From the NCBI GenBank assembly GCA_007922195.1, contig ML681971.1, positions 248,001-312,000 of the forward strand: a DNA stretch of 64,000 nt, given 5' to 3'. The stretch is from Podocnemis expansa (lineage: Eukaryota > Chordata > Testudines > Podocnemididae). The translations under genes were made by a program, and so were the position numbers. This document shows, one piece after another, positions 12,054 to 22,300 of this stretch. Each line of letters begins with the position of its first letter. Position 1 is the first letter of the stretch. The notes beneath the pieces were generated by a model, which saw nothing but the letters and a program-made list of their open reading frames with translations, was not told the origin of the DNA and ran no database searches.

Positions 12054-12696
12054 TTGTAACTTTTCCATTGATATTTACATTTCATACCTTGCATAAGATT
12101 TGTTGCAATTACATAACAATGGTAGTAGCAATGATAGGGGTGGTCAGATTTTAATCATACACCATCACTCATACACAGGGTCCTGGGTGGGACTGGACTT
12201 AGGCTGAGTATGCCTACACATGTTGGAATCACACATCTGGATTGCAACATAATCATACAAATATGGGACCACTGTTAGCCACAATAAACTGACAACTATG
12301 AGGATGGTAAGTACGGAATTTTTGTTTTTTTGTCATCTCTCACCTGTGCAATTGGGAGGTAGAGATCAAGGGGGATATCAGAGGAGTGAATTTCAAAGCC
12401 TTTCATCATAGAATCATAGAAACAAGAAAGAACCATGAAAGGTCATCAAGTCTCATGCCCTGCACTCATGGCAGGACCAAGTACCTTTTTAAACTATCCC
12501 TGACAGGTGCTTGTCTAACCTGTTCTTAAACACTTCCAATGATGGAGATTACAAAACCAGCCTAGGAAACTTATTTCAGTTAGGAAATTTTTCCTAATGT
12601 CCAACCTAAACCTACCCTGCGGTAATTTAAATCCATTGCTTCTTGTCCTATCCTCAGCAATTAAAGAGAGCAGTTTTTCTTCCTTGTGACAATCTC

Positions 12697-12759
12697 TAAG
12701 GCTGTGTTCACACGGCACTTTTGTTTCGAAACAACCTCGTTGTTTCTAAACAAAAAAAA
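12697..12759. repeat. Left part of a TTTCGAAA-type MITE running into the gap
   Basis: AAGGCTGTGTTCACACGGCAC followed by TTTGTTTCGAAACAA matches the complete 89-bp element at 42062-42150. The rest is hidden in the run of Ns. Confidence 0.6.
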
Positions 12760-13159
12760 NNNNNNNNNNNNNNNNNNNNNNNNNNNNNNNNNNNNNNNNN
12801 NNNNNNNNNNNNNNNNNNNNNNNNNNNNNNNNNNNNNNNNNNNNNNNNNNNNNNNNNNNNNNNNNNNNNNNNNNNNNNNNNNNNNNNNNNNNNNNNNNNN
12901 NNNNNNNNNNNNNNNNNNNNNNNNNNNNNNNNNNNNNNNNNNNNNNNNNNNNNNNNNNNNNNNNNNNNNNNNNNNNNNNNNNNNNNNNNNNNNNNNNNNN
13001 NNNNNNNNNNNNNNNNNNNNNNNNNNNNNNNNNNNNNNNNNNNNNNNNNNNNNNNNNNNNNNNNNNNNNNNNNNNNNNNNNNNNNNNNNNNNNNNNNNNN
13101 NNNNNNNNNNNNNNNNNNNNNNNNNNNNNNNNNNNNNNNNNNNNNNNNNNNNNNNNNNN
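12760..13159. other. Assembly gap, 400 Ns
   Basis: Exactly 400 N characters. Translations across it are meaningless. The left edge sits in an A-run just inside a hairpin-forming MITE. Confidence 1.
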
Positions 13160-13767
13160 CTCTTCTTTTCTAGACTAAACAAACCCAGATCTTTCAATCA
13201 TCCGTCATAAGTCAAGTGTTCCAAACCTCTAATAATTTGTGTTACTATTCTCTGGACTTTCTCCAATTTGTCCATATCTTTCCTGAAACGAGGTGCCAAG
13301 AACTGGACACAATACTCCAGTTGAGGCCTAATCAGGGCAGAGTAGAGCAGAAGAATTACTTCGCGCATCTTACTTACAATACTCCTGTTAATACATCTCA
13401 GAATGGTGTTTGCTTTTTATGCAACAGTGTTGCACTGTTGACTCATATTTAGCTTGTGGTCCACTATGACACACAGATCCCTATCCACAGTATTCCTTCC
13501 TAGGCAGTCATTGCCTATTTTGTAGACATGCAATGGTTGTTCTTTCCTAAGTGGAGTTCTTTGCACTTGTCTTCATTGAATTTTGTTCTGTTTACCTCAG
13601 ACCGTTTCACCAGTCTGTCCAAATAATTTTGAATTGTGATTCTATCCTCCAAAACACTTGTAACCCCTCCCAGTTCAGTCCATCATAGCAAAGGTGCTGT
13701 CTCTGGCAACTGCAAGCCTAGGATAGGCTGAACTGATCAGATACCCCTGCAGTTCACACCACCTGTA

Positions 13768-13911
13768 GTCATGGCCGTCCTTAGGGTAGGGAGAGAGGGG
13801 CAGCTGCCCAGGGCCCCGTGCTTTGGGGGGGGGCCCACAGAGCCATACCGCTGCCCTTCCCCCATGCCAGGGACTGGGCAAGCCAGCCAAAAGTGGCAGC
13901 CTAGTTCACAG
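13768..13911. repeat. Fragment of family-B hAT MITE
   Basis: It starts CATGGCCGTCCTTAGGGTAGG and contains CAGGGCCCCGTG and CCAGGGACTGGGCAAGCCAG, shared with 43518-43984 and 15185-15369. The right part is missing. Confidence 0.55.
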
Positions 13912-15184
13912 GGCGGGCTCTACTGTGAGGCTAGAGGAGTGGCTTGGTGTGAAAGTTGCTTAAGGCAGTAGGTCAGCATTGCAACAAAGGTGAGTCATTA
14001 GGACTAACAATAAGATGCTAATTATTGTTCAAACAACCTCTGTCTCTCCTCTCTGAGTCAGTATTTCTTTGAGCTTCTCTCATTCATACGAAGAGGACTG
14101 AGGTCACTGGCAAGCAACCTTTGTGTTTTTTAATCAATAGGCCCAATGAAGAAAAGAAAAAACTGTGATCACCACCTTATTCCACCATTTCTGGGATATA
14201 GGGATTGCAGTTATTTTTGCAAATTAGGACTTCCCTCTTTTTTCAGTAGATTGAGAATGCCCTTGTTTGCAACAAAAGTTTTGTAGATTTTAATAAAAAC
14301 TCCAGACATTTTTTTGATAATTAAAAAGAGAAGAGAAAAGCAAACTGTTCTAGTAGGAGCCTGTGTTACAAAGTATAGTATTTTTTCACAATTAGCAAGC
14401 CTAAGTAACAGAATAAAATCCAACTCAGGGATGGATCTGCTGGAAGGAGAAGTTGTAACAAGGTCCTAATCTGAAGGGGGGAGTGGATAGCCCCATTATG
14501 TTGCTGCCTTATGCACACTGCCAGGGGTCACCAGACCAAGCAGAGAGGTCTAGCACCCCTCCAATCACAATATCGTGGACAATTGTGTGTTCATGAAAAC
14601 TCATGCAGACTCAGGGAGCAGATGAAGTGCAGAGGTGAAAGTGGAACCCAGAGTGGCTGCTTCAGTTCCTGGGATTGGGCAGTGGAGAAGGGACCAGCAC
14701 CTGGAGGGACTTGGACAGGCTTAGCAGCAGACAGGATCTTTGAGGACCTTTGTTTCCAGCCTGGCATTGTCTCTCTTCTCCTTCCTCTGTCTTAGCACTT
14801 CCATCTCATTTCTCCACCCACTCACCACCCCCCCACCCCAATTTGCACGGAGCCCCCCCCCAGGTTACTACATGCAATTTTAGAGACGGGACATACTTCC
14901 TGATTTGAGACAGGAGTAGGTTGTGTGGGATCACCCTCTGAATGTTCCATGTAGGTGATCTCAGATTAGCTGTGTAGATTTCAGAGATGCAATAGAAGGC
15001 TCAAGAGAAAGGATGAAAGCCATGAGGGACTGCACACCCCCCCCCACCCATGGTCACTGTTCAGTTTTCTGGCGGTGGCTGCTTTTTTTCAGTGGAGGGT
15101 CACCGCATGGCAGAGAGGTCCAGAGCTAGGTCCTGAGGAAAAAAGTTGGACAACCACTGGCTTAGGGGCAGCTGAGAAACCAGA
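13912..15184. other. No recognisable feature
   Basis: No exon or repeat terminus is recognised. Poly-C tracts occur near 14830-14860 and 15040. Confidence 0.4.
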
Positions 15185-15369
15185 CCCTACACTTGTGTTC
15201 TGCTGCTTTTGGTTGGCTTGCCCAGTCCCTGGCATGGGACAGCCAGCCCAGGGGCCTGTCCCTCCCCTGGGCCAGCCGGCCCCACTTCCCCAGTGCCTGG
15301 GGGAGGTGAGTGGGGGCCCCGCAGAGGGTGATTTGCCCAGGGCCCCACACCCACCTAGGGACAGCCCTG
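15185..15369. repeat. Right part of a family-B hAT MITE
   Basis: It contains GGTTGGCTTGCCCAGTCCC and GATTTGCCCAGGGCCCCAC and ends CCTAGGGACAGCCCTG, the mirror of the family-B left end CAGGGCYGTCCYTAGG. Confidence 0.6.
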
Positions 15370-15394
15370 CCTGTGGTGGAGCCATTAAATCAAA

Positions 15395-15735
15395 GGCTAT
15401 GTCCACACTGCCAAATTAGCCCAGACTAAGGAAGCTTAGTCCAGACTAATTTGGCCCATGACCACACTAGGCTCTGGCTAGTCCAAACTATGAAATTTCT
15501 TAGTTCAGACTAGGCAAAGCTTAGTCGAAACTAAAAAGACCTGGTGGTTAGTTTGGACTTCTGTGCTAGACTCAAAGTAATGGCTAGTTCGAACTTAAAA
15601 AGTTTTAACTAAGCCATTATTTCAAACTATCCACACATTCTAGTTTGAACTAAAAACTTAGTTCAAACTAGGATGCCCAGCTAGCTCGAAGACTAACCTC
15701 AGACTTTTTTAGTTTGGACTTTTTAGTTCTACATG
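15395..15735. repeat. MITE built from AGTTTGAACT/AGTTCGAACT palindromes
   Basis: It starts GGCTATGTCCACACTGCC and carries many copies of short palindrome-like words (TAGTTCGAAC, AGTTTGAACT, TTAGTCCAGACTAA). It is related to the copies at 28768-29082, 29096-29491 and 34107-34290. The right end is diverged. Confidence 0.6.
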
Positions 15736-15739
15736 CATG

Positions 15740-17560
15740 GTATTTTATTTGAATTTGACAAAACTGCTAGGGGGGAAAGAAAGACTGAAAGTTAAGACCT
15801 CAAATTTACAAGTACACTTATTCAAGGATATTACTTTGCTCACATGAATAGTGCTTTCCCACTATTCGTATGCTTAAAGTTAAGCATGAGCCTAAGCATT
15901 TGCAACATCAGGAGCTAAAATTATAGATTAAACGCTTTTGGTTTAGCAAAATAAAATCTTTGTAATTTCAAAACAAAAGTAGTTCAATTATAACAAAGAT
16001 ATTTTCACTTCCAATACTTTAACAAAGTGATTGTGAACTCTTTTTATACACACAGGCCTAACTTTGAAAAAATAAGCAAGACTGCTTTAGGCACTAACTT
16101 TTGTATGACTCTCATAATACTTTGGATTTTTTTGTAAACTCCTAGCTCCTTGAAGCATGTACATATGTAAAAATCTCAGTTAATATTTTTTAAAAATAAG
16201 TTTCTAGTTCTCATGACTGTGGAGAAAATATGAACAGAATATAACTTATACTTGGAAACCAGAAGGCAAATTAAACCCCCAAAATATGTATTTTTTTAAA
16301 ATTCTGATTATGAAGTTAATCATGGTTTTTAACAATACTGGCAGTAGCAATTAATAGGTCTATCTACACCAAGATTCCCAGCAACAGAGCTGCACCAAAA
16401 TTAGTGCACAGGAGGGTGAATGCCTCAAAATGCCTAAGGGACAAATCTCCATTCTGCAATTTAAATTGCCTTTCAGGATTTTCCTGAGTAACTGTGATAT
16501 TCAGGCTGCATAGAGCTGCTGAACTCAGACTATGGTTTTATTTTCAGACATTGCAATAAAAAAGATCAAGGAAGAGAGGTCCTGACCAGATCACTTTGCA
16601 GACACTTTACCTGAAGAGTCAGGGTGTGGGATTACTTAGGGGTGAAGCCTCATGGCTTAGGGAGGCACAGTCCCTCCACCCACAATTTTCTGTCTAGCCC
16701 ACCTCAGGCCTCCCCACTAGAAACTGGCTGGAAGATCCTAATTCAGACTTATGTCCACAACAATGGTTCCGTTCAGACCTCCAAGGGCATCACTATGGGT
16801 GCCAAGCCTTCACCTCTGCTGGAGTACAATTTTCCAGTTGTCTAATTTAGACAAGGACCAGGACTACAGCAACCTGTATACCAACAACTATGACCCCCTG
16901 CAAGTCCAACTGAATTCTTCCCCTTGAGTCTGTGCCTCGTGACATACTCCTACAAAACAGCCTTCTTAAAACCACAAGCATTGTTTGTTTATCAATAGGA
17001 CACAGCACTGGAGTTTAAAAAAAAAAAGTTTGTTGTAAAGCCTCCATGGATGTCTCTTCCACAGAACCCTTCCAGCTCTCTCCAATTCACCTAAGCAGAC
17101 AACCCCTGTGGATTCTTACGTCTAGTCTGCTCCCCCCGCAACCCATTGTTTCCCCTTCTCTAGAGCATTTCTCTTTAACCCAGCTTGTCGTCTTTGTTCT
17201 CTTTTGTTTGGTGGGCTCATGCCATCCTGCTGAAACCATATAGGCTTAACAGCAAGAGGTCTCAGACATCCCCTCAGACATCCCAATATACTACAGTAAA
17301 CATTCCCATCATTAGACTAATGTGCGTATTAAGTCATTACAGGGCAGCTCCAAATTCATCACAAGACCTCTTTTGCCCTATTATTGAAGGGAGTTTGAAA
17401 CGCAGAAAGACCATCAATCATTCCACCCTTAATTGATTTAGATCCAGATCCCATTCCGAAGCTTCCCTTTGCGCTCTCCCAAACTCCATCCACACCAGCT
17501 AGGTTTGTCTGTCTATGTAGGGAAGTTGATCAGGCAATTATGTTGGCATAAGCCATTCTG
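15740..17560. other. AT-rich DNA without recognisable gene
   Basis: No splice-flanked open frame or repeat terminus is recognised. Short open frames near 16.6-17.4 kb have no known motif. Confidence 0.4.
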
Positions 17561-17574
17561 TGACAAACATAGAG

Positions 17575-18255
17575 TGCTGTGGCACTTTTAAAGACTAATA
17601 TATTTATTTGTCACAGGAGCTTTCGTGAGTATAATCTCACTTCACCAGATGCATGAAAAATACGCTACCCCTCTGGAACTATTCTGTAACAGCTGTTCCC
17701 AAAGGTCTCCCGGTGGGAATTTCTGTTCTGAAATAAAAACATCCCTCCAACAATGACTTGAAGGTCCGGTAATTATACCTGCACAAAGTGACTTTTGTTC
17801 TGGAAGACAGTGTCTGTGGGGGAAGTTATTGTGCAATATCTATTATGGTCAGAATCTCCCTGTATAGACAAGCCCTAGTTGGTGACTTCTTGATCAGTGG
17901 ACGAGTTCCAAAAGGGTAGCCGTGTTAGTTTAGTTCAGCAAAACAAACAACGTGTCCTGTGGCACTTTAAAGACAAAAAAAAGTATTTATTGCAGGAGCT
18001 TTTGTGAGAGAAAAATCCCACTTTGTCAGATGCTTGAAGAGAGAAAATAACTAAAAATCACTAAACTACCATAAATATGTCACAAAAGTGGGCACTCATG
18101 CCTGATATTCTGTATACAAGAAACTCGAATTTCACAGTTGTTTTAGCAAAAAAAGCAAGGAGTCCTGGAGCATTTAAAGACTAACAGATTTATTTATTGC
18201 ATGAGCTTTTGTGGGAGAAATCCCACTTTGTCAGATGCTTTGAAGATGGGGCAAC
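17575..18255 (-). repeat. Three antisense hammerhead-type repeats in a cluster
   Basis: Copies lie at about 17575-17660, 17909-18040 and 18145-18255. Each reads, on the + strand, a version of GGCACTTTAAAGACTAACA, then TTTATT, then GAGCTTTYGTG and CACTTYRTCAGATGC. The middle copy keeps the outer piece AAAGGGTAGCCGTGTTAGTT. They lie directly upstream of the PCLAF CpG island. Confidence 0.75.
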
Positions 18256-18539
18256 TTACAGAATGGGATGAAAATGGCTGCTCCTTAGGAACAGTGGTTT
18301 TAGTTGCACTTTATCGATCAATTGGGTTATTTTGGGGGCTGCAGCAATATAAACGATAAAGTCATGATCAATGTAGTTTGATGATACATGAAGTGATTCT
18401 GAAGGATGACAATCAAAGTAAAAAAATACAGCGTTTTTTTTTCTCCTCCCCATTTTTACGGACATTTTTATTTATATAGGGATTTACTCAGGCAAGAAAT
18501 CGTACATTTCTTTCCTGACTGTCCATACTTCTACAGACG

Positions 18540-19300
18540 GTTGTGTTAGCAGCCTTGCACCTGGGCCGCCGGGGCAGAGCGCGGGCTCCCCTGGGGGAGG
18601 GTGGTCGAGCCCGACCAACTCATCACAGAGATGGCAGCTCCCGCCTCACTCACGCCGGGGACGGGGAGACAGCTGGGCGAGTCCCCGCCCACTCCTGCCG
18701 CGCAGCGCTTGTGAGTGGCCAGCTCGGCCGCGCTCTCGACCAATAGGCGCGAAAAGCGGGGCGCGCCCGCGCGCGGGAAAAGCAAAGCCTTCGCGCCGCC
18801 TGTCTGTGCGCCGGGGCGTGGGAGCGGAGTGCGCGTGCGCACCCGTCCCGTTCGGTGGCGCGAGCTCTGCTTTCCCGCTCGGTCGGCGGCAGGCAGCGCG
18901 CGCGCCGAGCTCCCCCTCCCCTCGGCATGGTGCGGACCAAGGCGGACTGCGGGGCCGGCGGGGCCTACCGCAAAGGTGCGGGTGGGGTCGTCGGGGGGGG
19001 AGGCTGCGGGGTGGCGGGGCCGTGGCCGGGCACTAACCGGCTCCCTTCCCTTGCAGTGGTCGCCGCCCGGGCTCCCCGCAAAGCGCTGGGCTCCAGCAGC
19101 GCCAACGCGGGCCCCTCGCCGCCGCCCAAGAAAGGTGAGAGCCGGGGAGGGAGCTGGCGGGATCGGGCCCCTCATGTCAGGCGGCGGGTTGGCGCGAGCG
19201 ACCCGTCACCGGGTGGCGGGCCCCGGGGGCCGCCCTGCGCCGCGTGGGATGGGGAAGTTTGGGCCTCTCCACCGCAGCGGTAGCTGGCGAGCGGAGCCTG
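18540..19300. promoter_or_regulatory. CpG island of PCLAF
   Basis: CpG density rises sharply from about 18545 and falls after about 19300, in otherwise AT-rich surroundings. It covers the upstream region, exon 1, intron 1, exon 2 and the start of intron 2. On the minus strand a GTGAGT donor-like word (18647-18652 as ACTCAC) could end a short antisense 5' exon, but no coding start of a divergent gene is visible. Confidence 0.9.
18740..18878 (+). promoter_or_regulatory. PCLAF core promoter: CCAAT box and E2F-like sites
   Basis: CCAAT is at 18740-18744. E2F-like sites are GGCGCGAAA at 18746-18754, GCGCGGGAAAA at 18771-18781 and TTTCCCGC at 18871-18878. There is no TATA box. E2F/CCAAT composition suits a gene induced at S phase, which is how PCLAF behaves in mammals. 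The transcription start itself cannot be placed from sequence. Confidence 0.65.
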
Positions 19301-22300
19301 CAAAGCTTGCAACCAGCGGGCTGAAAAGTCCGCGCTATAAATATCCCCTCCTGCAGCCAGCGGTTCCCAATGGGCTTCCGGGCAGCTCTTTATTCCGCTC
19401 CATCCCGGAATTAGAAACGCCCTGGGCTAGCAGAGCACATGTCCTCTAACCGGCTGGCTTGAGACACTCCTTTCTCTTGCAGCCGAAAGCAAGTATGCTG
19501 GTGGAAATCCAGTGTGTGCGCGACCGACGCCAACCTGGCAAAAAGGGATCGGTGAGTTCTTCAGGCAGTCCTCCAGACACAGCGAGAAGGAGAACCAGAT
19601 GCCCGAGGAGGAGGAGGAGGAGGAGGAGGAGGCGGCAGGAAGCAGTGGAATAGGAAGAACTAGCAAGAAGTAAGCATTGGTTTCTGTTGAGTTGGGTTAT
19701 GAAGTACAAAAGCAGCAAATCAGCCCTCGGTTTGAAACTGAGCCCTCTGGCATCAAAAATGGGAGTGTGAAGGGTATTTCAGGACTTCTCCTCATAAGCC
19801 AGCTCATTTCTCTGTACATGATGTGAATATGCAAATGTGAAATTTTACCAAAGTAGCAAATGTCTAACTCAGTGGTTCCCAACCTTTTTAAGGCTGGGGC
19901 CCTGTTGTGAGGGGAGAGAAAGTCCACAGCCCCCTGTTTTGAGTGAGGCACCACCATGCTCAGAATGTGGCCCATGTGGAGGAGAGTGTAGCCCCCTGCC
20001 CCAAGCTAGGGAGCCACTGCAGCTGTGGCCCCCTGCACCAATCTGGAGAGCTGCTGCAGCCATGGCCCCCCTCTGTTGAGCCAGGGAGCTGTTGTGACCA
20101 TGGCCCCCTACCCTGAGCCAGGTAGCTGCTGTGGCCATGGCCCCCTGCCCAGTGTTCCCTTCCCACCGACCTACCTGTTCTCCATCCTGCTGATACCCCC
20201 CCACAGGCCTTTTCCCCCTGCCTTAGAGGGCCCTTGGAGCTAGCAGCACCTGGCTCCCCCCCCCCGGCTACTCTGAGCATGCTTTGCAGACCCCCTGGAG
20301 TTGCTTTGAGGCCCCCAGGGGTCTGCAGCCTACAGGTTGGGAACCACTGGTCCAACTCGTTGAACAAAGAAATGCAAACGAGTTCTCTTTTCTGCTGGCC
20401 CCCATGGTTCTGCCATTTTAAAGCAATATCTCATTTGAGGGAGAAGGGTGCGGTTTTGGGGCACTCTTCTGTACGGTGACCGGTTACAGGCAAAGATCAC
20501 TGAAGAGAGATGCTTGGTTACTCCTTCAAAGCATCTGATGAAGTGGGATTTTTCTCCCACGAATGCTCATACAATAAATAAATTTGTTAGTCTTAAGTGC
20601 CACAGGACTCCTTGTTTATTTTACTGAGCTAGACTAACACAGCTGCCCCTTCTGGAGCTTCTTGGAAGCCTCTAGAAAGTGCCTGTCTGGTGAAATGCTT
20701 AACTGTATTAAAGGCTTAGAACAGACAGCAAAGGAGACTTCTGGACTTGGGTTTTAGATGACTGCTGTTGCTTGTTTCAAAACAGTAGAACAAAATATGC
20801 ACAGTGGTTTGTTTTGAAAGTAAGCAGGTGATGGTTCTTCTGCCTTAACTTTTTTCCTAGGTAAAACAGTAGCTTTCTTCAGTGAGTCGTTTACTAGCCT
20901 TACACCATTAGGAGATGGGAAGATATGGGAAACGTAAATGTGTTTGGGACAGAATAGGTCATGGCCTCGATTTGGTTTTGCAAGAAGCAGATTGGCTATG
21001 GTATGGATTGGAGTAGATTCAGTAGAGGGACAAAGTTAGAGGGCTTTGAATTCATAAACAAGACATTTAAATAGATTTCAATAGGGACAAATCAAAGGGG
21101 CATTATGTGATGGTAGATTGTAAGCAACTGTTTCAAAATGGACTGAACAGAATCAAGTTGAGGAGAGGCGTGGACTGCAGTAATCAAGACGTGAGATAGG
21201 GTGGGGACAGTAATCTTTGTATGGTAGAACCTCAATTATGAACAGCAGAGTGATAAACTGGCTGGTCCACGACACGCTTCGTTTGGAACCGGAAGTAAGC
21301 AATCAGGCGGCAGCGAAGATTTCCTCCTCCCTGCCCATATATAGTACTGTGCTATGTTATATGTAAACTATTGTTAAAAAGGAGAAAAGATTTTTAAAAA
21401 TTATTTGAAAAAGTAAGGAAACTTTCTGTGCTTTTTAAACTTAAGATGGCTAAAAACATTTTTCTTCTGCATATAAAGTTTACTAGTGTGCAAGGCACAA
21501 GGCTTGGAATAGCAAATGATTCTTGGGAAGCTACCACTTTCCCTCTTTTATAAATGATTAATCCTCTTAGCTTATGGAATTGTGCCCTGCCTCTATTAGT
21601 CCTGTTCCCCAAATTAGTAAATGAAAATTAACCTACTGGTATTTTTCTACCTCATTCTTCTACTGGAGCTAGACATACGCAGAGCAGCAAAAAAGGGCAA
21701 TATTCTACATACTGAAGTTAGGTTTAGAGCAGGGGTCTCAAACTCAAATCACCATGAGGGCCGCGTGAGGACTAGTACGTTAGCCCGCGGGCTGCACCAT
21801 TGAAACCTTTTCATACAATATTGCAAATACCAGCAACAATCATGTCATCACAGGTTGCATCTTTAGGGGCCATGTTTGAGACCTCTGGTTTAGAGCTACA
21901 TTGTTGCAAAAGGTGAAAACTGCTCCCTGCTCAAAGGGCAAATAGTCACTGAATGGCTAAGATCATGGCTTGCAGAAAGGAAAGTTTAGCTGGCCCTGGC
22001 ACCTTTTAATAGGGTGCATCCAACTTGTTTTGATTTAAACTGGAAGGCCAATAGTCTCTTGTGATGAGACTTGACTGTTGAAGCACATGACTTTCAGACG
22101 CAGCTGAAGCTATCTGGAACAAGCAATAAGTTGCTTAGGTAAAGCCGTTTTCTCTGGACATTCTTTTTCTCAGGCCATGTCTACCCTAGAAAATTGTTCT
22201 GCAATAAGTCTTTGCCCTATAATAAATGTGTTGTATTTATAGCAGTATTGCACATTCATTCTGTGCTCCTTATAAGTGTCAAGGCATGTCCACGCTTTGC

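Larger units (their letters stand above)
12411..13690 (-). mobile_element. CR1 LINE 3' part, minus strand, containing a MITE and an assembly gap
   Basis: The left edge CATAGAATCATAGAA is the reverse of the CR1 3' terminus. It continues with recognisable CR1 3' sequence such as GGACCAAGTACC and CTATCCCTGACAGGTG, and after the gap with GAACTGGACACAATACTCCA. It is truncated near 13690. The minus-strand remnants show no long open frame. A MITE start and 400 Ns interrupt it. Confidence 0.85.

Noticed and set aside
12661..13210. Frames of 150-178 codons on both strands
   Set aside because: Most of each translation is across the 400-N gap and has no meaning.
18546..19449. Long open frames on both strands across the first CpG island (209 and 244 codons)
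   Set aside because: They overlap PCLAF exons 1 and 2 out of frame, are very rich in Arg, Ala, Gly and Pro, and reflect CpG composition.
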